A stretch of DNA of 64,000 nucleotides, from assembly GCA_050179685.1 (NCBI GenBank), contig JBFXEW010000004.1, forward strand, positions 1 through 64,000, in the 5' to 3' direction. Position 1 is the first letter of the stretch; the number at the start of each line of letters is the position of its first letter. Below the pieces are notes generated by a model. The model searched no databases, was not told the origin of the DNA, and saw nothing but the letters and a program-made list of their open reading frames with translations. Position numbers and translations under genes: made by a program. The stretch comes from GWE2-40-63 sp050179685. Lineage in GTDB: Bacteria; Bacteroidota; Bacteroidia; Bacteroidales; SZUA-534. Below are positions 1 to 8,520 of this stretch, in pieces.

Positions 1-170
1 CATAATCTGCAAGCTTTTTTATGTAAATTACGATAAACCTTGCAAATCCAGACATACTAAATCAATAAGTTTTCAACTTTATGCTGTTAATATTCAGTAT
101 GTTGATTTTATATTAAGGAGCGACTATATAAGGCTTGTTTTACGCCTCAAGCCGGCTGGGCTCTTCATTT

Positions 171-212
171 TTGGCTTGACCCAAAAACGAAGCAAAAAAG
201 TCAAGGCGCCAA
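171..212. repeat. Short inverted repeat (hairpin)
   Basis: The arms TTGGC-TTGAC (171-180) and GTCAAGGCGCCAA (200-212) are complementary apart from a 3-base bulge, with an A-rich 19-base loop. There is no T-run after the stem, so it does not look like a terminator. It may be a dispersed REP-like element, which would need a whole-genome copy count to show. Confidence 0.4.
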
Positions 213-466
213 AAAATAGCATCTACATCAAAGCAATCACTAAGTGCGGCCGGGTGATCTTCGAACAAGTTCTCAGCTTCCCGGTCTTACTAAGTGATTG
301 TTTCGATTCCATTGCCATTTTTTGGAAGCCGATTTGTTATTTGGTTATATATTTTTCGTAATTGATTCTCCGTTCTTCCAGATAAGTTTACTTTCTTATT
401 TTTAATGCCAAATTTTGCATAAATATAATTTACCGGAGAAAAATGAATCGGACTTATTAAAGAATG

Positions 467-736
467 AAAAAGAGACGGTCTAAAATGTACAAGATTTAAT
501 CCAAATACGCTCAAATTAAAAGAGATTGAAAGAAGCTGTCTAAAAAGCAAAAGATTTAAACCATCTGCTTTCAAATTAAAAGGGATAGAACGCGGATAAC
601 GCTGAAAAAACTGATTTACGCAGATCTGATCTGTGAAAATCAGCTTAAATCCGCGTTTTTCCGCGTTCCATTTTTGAAGTTCACTTAACAAGGGTAAGTT
701 TTTGGTTAAGATTACTACTTTTGGACAGCCTCTTTT
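467..736. mobile_element. MITE-like element with terminal inverted repeats
   Basis: Left end 467-485 (AAAAAGAGACGGTCTAAAA) and the reverse complement of right end 718-736 (AAAAAGAGGCTGTCCAAAA) match at 16 of 19 positions. The motif GAGGCTGTC..AAAA resembles the termini of several Bacteroidota insertion sequences. Inside, 471-530 and 531-590 form a 60-bp tandem duplication (about 46 of 60 identical), so the terminal motif recurs at about 528-545. No transposase is encoded, so this would be a non-autonomous element or the scar of an IS. I could not identify a target-site duplication. Confidence 0.5.
590..657. repeat. Long imperfect palindrome
   Basis: Outer arms AACGCGGAT (590-598) and ATCCGCGTT (649-657) and inner arms CTGATTTACGCAGATC (611-626) and GATCTGTGAAAATCAG (628-643) fold into a long stem with two inner mismatches. 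It lies within the MITE-like element. It could be a REP-type unit or cruciform. No function can be read from the sequence. Confidence 0.5.
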
Positions 737-806
737 TTTATATTTGGGGGCTTGTTCCGGATGTTAGCTGGATTCAGGAATATCGATTAATATCAAATTA
801 CTACTG

Positions 807-2537
807 TTGAAAACCTTTAAATACATTCCCTTAAACGCTGTATGGTTAAAAGCCGCTGTGGTTGGAAGTGTTTGGGCTTCCATCGAAATTGTGCTGGGCA
901 GTTTTTTGCACAATATGAAAGTTCCCATGTCGGGTACTTTTTTGTCGTTTCTTTCTGTTTTTTTATTGGTAGCCTATGCACAAATCTGGAACGAACGTGG
1001 ATTAATCATCCGTGCCGGCTTAATTTGTGCCCTGATGAAATCAATTAGTCCCAGCGCCATAATTATCGGGCCCATGACCGGAATTTTAGCCGAAGCCCTT
1101 CTGTTGGAGTTAAGCATCCGTTTGCTGGGACGAAATGTTCCGGCTTATTTAATTGGCGGAGCCCTGGCGGTTTTCAGTTCGCTGGCACATAAAGCCGTAA
1201 GTTTGCTGCTTTATTATGGATTCGACTTTGTTTACATGCTTTCGCAGCTATACAATTTTGCGCTGAAGCAGCTTAAACTGGTGCATCTGGGCGAACCCAT
1301 TCACGCTTTGTTAATTCTTACCCTGATTTATCTGCTTGCCGGATTTTTTGCTGCTTTTCTGGGTTTACGAGCCGGGGCAAAAAGTAAGAACACATATCCT
1401 GTTCCGGATGAGCTTGAAATACCCTTTGAGCGGCAACAGAAAATACAGCCGGTTAAAACCGGGTCGGGAATCATGGCTTATGTATTTTTACTAGCACATG
1501 TTTCGCTCATTGTACTTACTTTATGGATGCTGAATAAAAGCTTCCTCCTCTCGGCACTTAGTCTGGGAGTAGCTTATTTAGCCTTCTGCTTTATTTATTA
1601 CCGGCAGGCTTTATCGCGTTTAAAAAAGCCGGGTATCTGGATTCAGTTTGTGCTTATTACCCTGTTTGCCGCCCTGGTTTGGAATGTTTTTAACGGCAAA
1701 TCTTTTTTTTCGCTCGACGGAATTATTATCGGATTAAAGATGATTTTTCGTGCGGTTTTAATCATGGTTGGTTTTACAGCCATTGGTACCGAGCTAAAAA
1801 ACCCTTCGATAAAACTATTGCTGTACAATAAAGGATTCAAAAACCTGTATCACGCCATCGATTTGGCCTTTTCGGCTTTACCTTTCCTAATATCGCAAAT
1901 AAACGTAGCGCAAAAAGGAAATAATTCGCTTAAAAAAACCGGACTGCGTTTTTTGGCCAACTCACAGCGATTGCTTGAACTTTTTACCCGGCAAAACACC
2001 CAAAAGCCAAGCGTAATAATTATTACGGGCGATGTGCATCAGGGAAAAACATCCTTTACCCGAAAGCTTAGCGATTTGTTCGTCGAATCCGGACTAGCTG
2101 TTTCAGGTTTTTTGACTTTACGGAATGAGGAAAATCAAGCAGATACGTCCTACCAGCTTTTTTCTGTTGAAACGCAACAAGCCTTGCCCTTTATCGACAC
2201 CCGGGCCAAAGCAAATTGGTTTCCTTTCCGGCGCTTTTACTTTAATCCCGAAGCTTTTGCTTTCGGTCATGAACTCATTGCATCGGCCATAGCCCAAAAG
2301 AAATCACCGGTTATTATCGATGAGTTGGGTCCCATGGAGTTAATGAATCAGGGATGGAGCAAAAGCGTTGAAAAGCTTTGTCACTTTCCTTCGATTATCC
2401 TGGTTTGGGTGGTGCGAAAAAAACTGGTGCCACTAATTCGCATGAAATGGGATGTGGGAACCGTTTACCTTGCCGATATTGGCAGCGATACCCCTGAGGT
2501 TTTATTTGAAAAAATAAAAGAACTGCAAGGCCTTTAA
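807..2537 (+). CDS. Membrane protein fused to THEP1-like NTPase (ECF-transporter-like)
   Basis: A 576-aa protein with three parts. Residues ~1-190 form several hydrophobic helices resembling an ECF-type substrate-binding (S) component. Residues ~220-400 are a second helical membrane part, reminiscent of EcfT or nucleoside-recognition proteins. Residues ~405-576 are a P-loop NTPase with Walker A GDVHQGKTS (~409-417) and a Walker B region reading IIDELGPMEL (~503-512), the signature of the THEP1/nucleoside-triphosphatase family. The start is TTG; no in-frame ATG lies before residue 37, within the first membrane segments, and the hydrophobic N-terminus argues for TTG. The NTPase family call is firm. 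The transporter reading of the N-terminal parts is an inference from helix pattern, and no substrate can be named. It is transcribed in the same direction as prfC, with a separate promoter between them. Confidence 0.7.
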   Translation: MKTFKYIPLNAVWLKAAVVGSVWASIEIVLGSFLHNMKVPMSGTFLSFLSVFLLVAYAQIWNERGLIIRAGLICALMKSISPSAIIIGPMTGILAEALLLELSIRLLGRNVPAYLIGGALAVFSSLAHKAVSLLLYYGFDFVYMLSQLYNFALKQLKLVHLGEPIHALLILTLIYLLAGFFAAFLGLRAGAKSKNTYPVPDELEIPFERQQKIQPVKTGSGIMAYVFLLAHVSLIVLTLWMLNKSFLLSALSLGVAYLAFCFIYYRQALSRLKKPGIWIQFVLITLFAALVWNVFNGKSFFSLDGIIIGLKMIFRAVLIMVGFTAIGTELKNPSIKLLLYNKGFKNLYHAIDLAFSALPFLISQINVAQKGNNSLKKTGLRFLANSQRLLELFTRQNTQKPSVIIITGDVHQGKTSFTRKLSDLFVESGLAVSGFLTLRNEENQADTSYQLFSVETQQALPFIDTRAKANWFPFRRFYFNPEAFAFGHELIASAIAQKKSPVIIDELGPMELMNQGWSKSVEKLCHFPSIILVWVVRKKLVPLIRMKWDVGTVYLADIGSDTPEVLFEKIKELQGL

Positions 2538-2573
2538 ATTAACATAAAAACTTTTTTACTCGACTGAAAACCT

Positions 2574-2581
2574 TACTTTTG
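2574..2581 (+). promoter_or_regulatory. Putative -7 box for prfC
   Basis: TACTTTTG matches the Bacteroidota sigma-ABfrA -7 consensus TAnnTTTG and ends 20 bases before the prfC ATG. A T-rich stretch about 20 bases further upstream could act as a weak -33 element, but no TTTG is present. Confidence 0.5.
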
Positions 2582-2601
2582 CAGCCGAAATTATCAATAC
2601 T

Positions 2602-4179
2602 ATGGGTTTTAACGAAGAAATTAAGCGGCGACGGACGTTTGCCATTGTGAGTCACCCCGATGCGGGAAAAACTACTTTAACCGAGAAATTATTGCTGTTC
2701 GGGGGAGCCATTCATGTGGCCGGTGCGGTAAAGTCGAATAAGATTAAAAAAACAGCTACTTCCGACTTTATGGAGATTGAGCGTCAGCGGGGAATTTCGG
2801 TGGCCACCTCGGTAATGGGTTTTGAGTACGATAGTTTTAAAATTAATATTCTCGATACGCCCGGACACCAGGATTTTGCTGAAGATACCTTCAGGACCCT
2901 GACTGCTGTTGACAGTGTAATTGTGGTGGTTGATGCCGCCAAAGGGGTTGAGGCCCAAACCGAAAAACTGATGCAGGTTTGCCGTATGCGGAAAACCCCG
3001 GTAATTGTTTTTGTAAATAAAATCGACCGCGAGGGAAAAGATCCTTTCGATTTGCTCGATGAAATTGAAGAACAACTGAAAATAAAAGTTCGTCCCTTGA
3101 GCTGGCCTGTAGGAATGGGAAAGCGCCTGAAAGCGGTTTACAATATTTTTGAAAAGAAACTGTATTATTTTGACGGCGAGGACAAAACCAAAGCCGAAAA
3201 GCCCAAAGAGTTTAAAGATTTAAACGATCCCGAACTTGATCTTACTTTGAAAGACGATGCAGCCAAATTACGTGACGATTTGGAACTGGTCGAAGGGGTT
3301 TATCCCGAATTTAACCTCGATGAATACCTGAGTGCAGAAACCGCTCCGGTATTTTTTGGAAGTGCTTTATATAATTTCGGAGTTAAAGAATTGTTGGAGT
3401 CGTTTATTCGTATTGCACCGTTTCCAAGACCATCGGCTGCTATTGAGCGGGTTGTTGATCCATTTGAAGAAAAGTTTACCGGATTTGTTTTTAAAATCCA
3501 TGCCAATATGGACCCCAATCATCGCAACCGCATTGCCTTTGTTAAAGTTTGTTCCGGTAAATTTAAACGCAATACCAACTTCCGGCATATCCGTTTGGAA
3601 CGCGATCTGAAATTCTCGAATCCAACCGCTTTTATGGCCGATAAACAGTCGATTGTTGAAGAAGCCTATCCGGGTGACATTGTTGGTTTACACGACTCCG
3701 GAAACTTTAAAATTGGCGATACCTTAACCGAAGGTGAATTAATAAACTACAAAGGCTTACCCAGCTTTTCGCCCGAGATGTTTCGGTATATTGAAAATGC
3801 CGATCCCATGAAGTCGAAACAGTTGGCCAAAGGAGTCGATCAGTTGATGGACGAAGGTGTAGCCCAGTTGTTTACTTTAACCATGAATGGCCGGAAAATT
3901 ATCGGTTGCGTGGGGCAATTGCAGTTTGAAGTGATTGAATACCGTTTGTTGCACGAGTACAACGCAAAATGCCGTTACGAACCGGCTCAACTGTATAAAG
4001 CCTGTTGGGTCCGCCCCAACGACAAAGCGGAATGGGAAGACTTTCAAAGACGTAAATATAAATCGCTGGCCAAAGACAAACACGGACGCGATGTTTATTT
4101 GGCCGAATCGTCGTACGATTTGGAGATGGCGCAAATGAAGTTTAAGAGCCTTGAATTTTTCTTTACCTCTGAATTTTAA
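2602..4179 (+). CDS. prfC: Peptide chain release factor 3
   Basis: RF3, the translational GTPase that recycles RF1/RF2 from the ribosome after peptide release in the cytoplasm. At 525 aa it has the normal family length. The G1 loop SHPDAGKTT lies at residues 17-25, DTPGHQDF at 85-92 and NKID at 139-142. The sequence around 48-70 (KKTATSDFMEIERQRGISV) is typical of RF3 and separates it from EF-G. Domains II and III follow, including the conserved GQLQFEV segment near residue 438. ATG start, with a -7-like box 20 bases upstream. It sits alone between two membrane-protein genes, so it is probably monocistronic. Confidence 0.96.
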   Translation: MGFNEEIKRRRTFAIVSHPDAGKTTLTEKLLLFGGAIHVAGAVKSNKIKKTATSDFMEIERQRGISVATSVMGFEYDSFKINILDTPGHQDFAEDTFRTLTAVDSVIVVVDAAKGVEAQTEKLMQVCRMRKTPVIVFVNKIDREGKDPFDLLDEIEEQLKIKVRPLSWPVGMGKRLKAVYNIFEKKLYYFDGEDKTKAEKPKEFKDLNDPELDLTLKDDAAKLRDDLELVEGVYPEFNLDEYLSAETAPVFFGSALYNFGVKELLESFIRIAPFPRPSAAIERVVDPFEEKFTGFVFKIHANMDPNHRNRIAFVKVCSGKFKRNTNFRHIRLERDLKFSNPTAFMADKQSIVEEAYPGDIVGLHDSGNFKIGDTLTEGELINYKGLPSFSPEMFRYIENADPMKSKQLAKGVDQLMDEGVAQLFTLTMNGRKIIGCVGQLQFEVIEYRLLHEYNAKCRYEPAQLYKACWVRPNDKAEWEDFQRRKYKSLAKDKHGRDVYLAESSYDLEMAQMKFKSLEFFFTSEF

Positions 4180-4614
4180 ACTGAAGTGTAATTTATTTTA
4201 TTCGCAAGCGACATAAAGGCAGTAAACATTAATTGCTATCCGTTAGCTGTTAAGTTTATTTTTGCTGAGGAAAAAATATTTTGCAGAATTCTTATGTTTT
4301 TTATACGGTTTTTGATACCCAACACGTTTATTTGAGGTATTAAAAAAGCGATTTGTGAAATGGTCTCTCGCCCTATTGGTTTGACAAATAGTTATTTACT
4401 AAAAGTTGAGTGGTGTGTGAGTGTTTCAGTAACTCTGCAAGACAAAAAACGTAAATAAAATCAGCGCTGAAATTTTTTAAAATTGGCACATAATTCGCTG
4501 GTAAATGTTTCCGTTTAAAAGTAAACAACAGAGCTTGTATGTTACCCGTTAAAGTGACAGTTAAAATCTGAGTAAGGCTTTAAACTATTTTTCATATTTC
4601 GTGTTAAGTACGGA
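4180..4614. other. Intergenic region, 435 bp
   Basis: AT-rich and non-coding between prfC and the VTT-domain gene. I find no stable hairpin followed by a T-run, no tRNA-like fold and no repeat shared with the rest of the window. It may simply hold the promoter of the downstream gene. Confidence 0.5.
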
Positions 4615-5250
4615 ATGTTATTTCATAAGTATTTTATGTACGCCAACAGAATGGATATAAACACATGGAAGAGGAGGCACCGGTATTACAGCCGAAGCGG
4701 ATTCTATTTTTTTCTGGCAAAGAATGTTTTAAAAATTGCTGCCATATTGCTTTTGGTAATTATGGTTTTTGTGGGTTTGGAAAAATGGGTTATTGATTTG
4801 GACCGAATTTTTAATTCTTTTTTCAAAAATATGGGCAATGGCATGGTTTTAATGTTGTTTACCCTTTCTGAATCTTTTTTTGGCTTAATTCCACCCGATT
4901 TCTTTATTATATGGGCACGTAAGTTTACTAATCCCTGGGTTGTGGTTTCTGCACTGGCCATTCTGTCGTATGCCGGAGGTTTGGTTTCGTACCATATTGG
5001 CTATCGTATTGGCAGTATTAAGCGCCTGAACGACTATTTGAATAAGAAGTTTCAATACCATTTTACAAAAATTAAACGTTGGGGTGCGGTGTTTATCATT
5101 GTTGCGGCCTTGTTCCCCTTGCCCTACAGTACCATTTGTATGATTTCAGGAATGCTTCGTTTTCCGATTCATATATTTCTTTGGCTGGGAATAGCCCGGA
5201 TTGTCCGATTTTATACCTATGCTTTAGTACTTTACGGAATAATTAATTAA
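4615..5250 (+). CDS. VTT/SNARE-associated (DedA-like, YqaA-type) membrane protein
   Basis: A 211-aa inner-membrane protein. A basic N-terminus is followed by a transmembrane helix (~residues 35-55), hydrophobic segments around 75-120, the amphipathic SYHIGYRIGS region and a C-terminal pair of helices containing FPLPYSTICMISGMLRFP. The proline-flanked re-entrant motif and overall plan fit the VTT (DedA/YqaA) family, whose members affect membrane-lipid transport and envelope stress. The true start could be the ATG at 4636 or 4651, because the first 12 residues look non-essential. Family assignment rests on pattern only. Confidence 0.7.
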   Translation: MLFHKYFMYANRMDINTWKRRHRYYSRSGFYFFLAKNVLKIAAILLLVIMVFVGLEKWVIDLDRIFNSFFKNMGNGMVLMLFTLSESFFGLIPPDFFIIWARKFTNPWVVVSALAILSYAGGLVSYHIGYRIGSIKRLNDYLNKKFQYHFTKIKRWGAVFIIVAALFPLPYSTICMISGMLRFPIHIFLWLGIARIVRFYTYALVLYGIIN

Positions 5251-5403
5251 GCGCGCTAATTTATCCTAAGCTTTTCACCAGTCGGTAGTACATTTCTGCT
5301 GACATTTGATAAAATACCGGCTTGTTTTTTATTAAGCCGGTCTGGTAGGATGTTATTTTCTAAAATTATGCTAATTTGCCATTGAATTATCAATAGGCAA
5401 GAA

Positions 5404-7581
5404 GTGAATCGTCGAAGTTTAATTATTATACTGTTTTTAATGCTGCTGGCACCCATGGCAAAGTGTTTGCCAATGGTCGATTCGATATGTAATACAAATC
5501 AGCAAAACCTATTGCCCGGTGAGCGCTTAACCTGTATTTTTAATTACATCGATCAAAATTCTAATAAATATCCGGAGCAGGTTGCTAAAATGCTTGTAGC
5601 TGCCGATACGCTTATGGCAAACCAAAAAATCAGCAGTCGTTTCGATGAGTTTTATTTTTACCGGGGAAAGTACTTTTTGGTACTTAATCAGTATGATAGT
5701 GCTTTAACGTATTTCAATAAAGCCAAAGAACTTATCGTGTCCGATAATCTAAATTTGAATTGTCGCTTATTTACCCATTATGGTATTTTACTTCGTGAAC
5801 AGGGAAATTTAAAGGAAGCTGCCAACAGTATAAAAACCGGTTTGGTATATGCAAGTCAGATAGAAAACAAAAATTACGAAGCTGATTTGTTAATGGTTCA
5901 GGGCGATATTCATTGCGATTTGGAACTTTATACTGAGGCCCTGAACGATTTCCGCCAGGCGCAGGAATATTTTAAAAAGGAGAATGATACACTGCGTCAG
6001 CTTCTGGTGTATGTTTCTATAGCCGGGCTGTATTCCCGCTCGGGGAACCTTCCCATTGCCCTCGATTACCTTGATCGTGCTATAAATGCATTCACTAAAA
6101 ACTTTAATGCTGAAGGCGCCGGACGAGCCGCTTTAAACAAAGGACAGGTGCTCGACCGAATGGGAAGTTACGGGAAAAGTCTGGAGAACTACGAGCTGGC
6201 ACAAAAGTATTTTACCCAGGATAGCTTATGGAGTTTGCTTGGGCAGGTAAAGGAAAGTAAAGGACGTTTGTTTAAGAAACAGCAAAAGTTTGATCGGGCT
6301 CGCCTGGCTTTTGAAGAAGCTTTTACCATTAAAAGCAAAATTGGCGATTTGATGGGTCAGGCAAATTTATTGTTGCAATTGGGTGAACTTTATGCCCTGG
6401 AAAAACATTATTCAAAAGCACACAGTTATTATGTGAAAAGCCTGGTTTTGGCCGATGTATTAAAGGCCGATAAGCTGATGTTCGAAACCTATCGGAAGAT
6501 TGCCGATAATTATTATAAACAGGGAGACTACAAAGCAGCAATCGATTTTAAGACCAAGCAGCACATGCTCGATAAGCAATTTTTAACCAACGAATATTAT
6601 TTAAAAATTGCCAACCTCGAATCGCGATTAAGTGCTCAGGTAAATGAGCGGGATATGAAGGAAAAGGAATTGTTGGGTTCGGTTTATCGGGAACGCAGCT
6701 TAAAAAAGAAGTATTTTGCCTTGTTTTTAATCTTTTTGTGTGCTTCAGTTTTAATGGGGGCGTTATTGTGGATTCGGATTTATTATATGCATAGAAAAAG
6801 CCGACTAGCGATAAAACAATTACAACAAAAAATCAGAAGGCAAAAAGCATACATTCAAACTATTAAAACGCAATACGATGCAGCTAATGCAACTTTATCG
6901 CGTTACTTCGACATTACCTCGCAGAATGTTTTTGAACCGGTAAGATCGTTGGAACACTTACTGCTTGTAATCAAGCAAAGTTCTGCCAAAGACGGTTTTC
7001 AAAACTTACCTGTTGGGCAGGTGGAATCGTTGGTTATGTCGTATAATCTGCTCGAAAATCTTTTGTATTGGTCGAGGTTGCAACTCGATAAAATTGAGTA
7101 CGAACCGGCCAATCATCAGCTGGGCGAATTGGTGCATCACGTAATTGGCATTCAGCAATTGCGTGCATCACAAAAAGAAATAGTTTTTCGGATTCATCTG
7201 CACGAGCAAAATTCCGGGTATTTTGATGCGAAGATGATTGAGATTGCTATACGCAACATTATTGAAAACGCCATTAAATTTTCAACTCAGGAAGGTGTCA
7301 TAGAAGTTACTGCGAAAAATATCGATAATAAATTGCTTATTGTAGTTAGCGATGCCGGGGTTGGTTTTACCAGGGAACAACTGAACCGGATTTTTAACAC
7401 CAAAAAGAATTACATAGCAGCGGGTACGCATGGCGAAATGGGTGGTGGTATTGGTTTGGCTCTGACAAAACTTTTGGTTGAAAAGAATTTTGGTACCCTA
7501 TTAATTGAAAGTTCTATTGCCAAAGGAACCGAAGTTACTTTAACATTGCCGGGTTCTATAAATGCGATGAACCGCAATTAG
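5404..7581 (+). CDS. TPR-containing sensor (pseudo)histidine kinase
   Basis: 725 aa: signal peptide (~1-22), a periplasmic tetratricopeptide array (~50-420), one transmembrane helix (~438-458), a short coiled coil, then a kinase core. The HATPase domain is well kept: N box NIIENAIKFS (~616-626), G1 DAGVGF (~650) and G2 GGGIGLAL (~680). The dimerisation helix reads SQNVFEP, so Q507 stands where the phospho-accepting His of an H-E-L-R-T-P box is expected; the following Pro (512) is kept. The nearest His is nine residues beyond that Pro. The start codon is GTG. No response regulator is adjacent. It is either a signalling pseudokinase or a kinase acting on a different His. The architecture call is firm, the role unknown. 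Confidence 0.8.
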   Translation: MNRRSLIIILFLMLLAPMAKCLPMVDSICNTNQQNLLPGERLTCIFNYIDQNSNKYPEQVAKMLVAADTLMANQKISSRFDEFYFYRGKYFLVLNQYDSALTYFNKAKELIVSDNLNLNCRLFTHYGILLREQGNLKEAANSIKTGLVYASQIENKNYEADLLMVQGDIHCDLELYTEALNDFRQAQEYFKKENDTLRQLLVYVSIAGLYSRSGNLPIALDYLDRAINAFTKNFNAEGAGRAALNKGQVLDRMGSYGKSLENYELAQKYFTQDSLWSLLGQVKESKGRLFKKQQKFDRARLAFEEAFTIKSKIGDLMGQANLLLQLGELYALEKHYSKAHSYYVKSLVLADVLKADKLMFETYRKIADNYYKQGDYKAAIDFKTKQHMLDKQFLTNEYYLKIANLESRLSAQVNERDMKEKELLGSVYRERSLKKKYFALFLIFLCASVLMGALLWIRIYYMHRKSRLAIKQLQQKIRRQKAYIQTIKTQYDAANATLSRYFDITSQNVFEPVRSLEHLLLVIKQSSAKDGFQNLPVGQVESLVMSYNLLENLLYWSRLQLDKIEYEPANHQLGELVHHVIGIQQLRASQKEIVFRIHLHEQNSGYFDAKMIEIAIRNIIENAIKFSTQEGVIEVTAKNIDNKLLIVVSDAGVGFTREQLNRIFNTKKNYIAAGTHGEMGGGIGLALTKLLVEKNFGTLLIESSIAKGTEVTLTLPGSINAMNRN

Positions 7582-7634
7582 ATGCCAAATTGACTCGACG
7601 GCTCCAATGGCCTGCTTGTTGTATTAAACCGCGT

Positions 7635-8327
7635 ATGTCAGAAAAAAGAAAAATACTCCACGCAGTTTTATTCCCCTTGTTTTTTTTATTGCTGATGTGG
7701 GGAAACTATACCGCATTTTGGTTGATGGAAAAATCCATGTCGGTAATTGGTATTGCTCCTCAAAAACTCGAAAGTATTGCCGGAGTGGTGCTTTCTCCAT
7801 TTGCTCACGGCAGTTTATCGCATTTGGCCGGCAATTCCATTTCGTTTATGGTTTTAGCCACAGCCCTTTTTTATTTCTATCGTTTAATAGCTTATCGTGT
7901 GTTTTTTATAAACTGGTTGGTGTCAGGTATTCTTTTGTGGATTGGTGGACGCGAATCGGTACATATTGGTGCCAGCGGCATTGTGTATGGCCTGGCATTT
8001 TTTATTTTTTTTAGCGGAGTTTTTCGCAACGACAAAAGACTTGCAGCGCTTTCGCTTATTGTAGTGTTTTTATATGGAAGCATGATTTGGGGTTTGATGC
8101 CGCAGGGTGGAAACATTAGTTGGGAAGGCCATTTGTTTGGTGCTTTGGCTGGTAGTTCGCTGGCGTGGTATTATAAAAAACGCCCCATCGATTTTATTCC
8201 TGCCGACGATGGCTCCTCGGTTTCGGTAACCTGGGGGCAATACCAGGCTTACGAATACCATTATGTGGATGAGGAAGATTCGGATAGCGAAGAATCCTTT
8301 CCCGACGAGGAACAAAAAAGCGATTGA
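7635..8327 (+). CDS. Rhomboid family intramembrane serine protease
   Basis: Starting at the ATG at 7635 gives 230 aa with six hydrophobic segments. HGSLSHLAGN (58-67) supplies the conserved H and N of helix 2, GASG (112-115) holds the catalytic Ser114 and GHLFGALAG (165-173) the catalytic His166. The C-terminal ~45 residues are acidic and probably cytoplasmic. A TTG start 45 bases further upstream would add an unlikely Arg/Cys-rich leader, so I prefer 7635. It begins 53 bases after the TPR-kinase stop and may be co-transcribed with it. Substrates are not apparent. Confidence 0.9.
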   Translation: MSEKRKILHAVLFPLFFLLLMWGNYTAFWLMEKSMSVIGIAPQKLESIAGVVLSPFAHGSLSHLAGNSISFMVLATALFYFYRLIAYRVFFINWLVSGILLWIGGRESVHIGASGIVYGLAFFIFFSGVFRNDKRLAALSLIVVFLYGSMIWGLMPQGGNISWEGHLFGALAGSSLAWYYKKRPIDFIPADDGSSVSVTWGQYQAYEYHYVDEEDSDSEESFPDEEQKSD

Positions 8328-8383
8328 ATCAGTGAGACTGTGATTTCAGCTTTGACTGTGAACTGAAATTACTAAGTCGAACT

Positions 8384-8409
8384 GATCCCGATGCAAAGCA
8401 ATCGGGATC
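8384..8409. terminator. Hairpin between convergent genes
   Basis: GATCCCGAT (8384-8392) and ATCGGGATC (8401-8409) form a perfect 9-bp stem with an 8-base loop between the rhomboid gene (+) and der (-). The T-run that follows is short and offset, so termination is plausible rather than clear. Confidence 0.4.
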
Positions 8410-8520
8410 TGCCAGTCATTTTTCCTATGTACAGGTACGATAATATGTATTGTTCCTTTTGAAAAATCTCGTTTGCTTTCTGCGTGGTAGTTGTTCTTAC
8501 AATCGCTTTTTTTGTGCTTA

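Larger units (their letters stand above)
1..806. other. Gene-free region with repeats
   Basis: I see no convincing gene here. The short open frames (176-361 on +, 290-691 on -) overlap palindromes and repeats and resemble no family I know. The stretch holds a hairpin at 171-212, a MITE-like element at 467-736 and a palindrome inside that element at 590-657. The remainder is AT-rich and featureless to me. Confidence 0.6.

Noticed and set aside
290..691. 133-codon gene on the minus strand near the left edge
   Set aside because: It overlaps the MITE-like element and palindromes and contains repeated segments caused by the 60-bp duplication.
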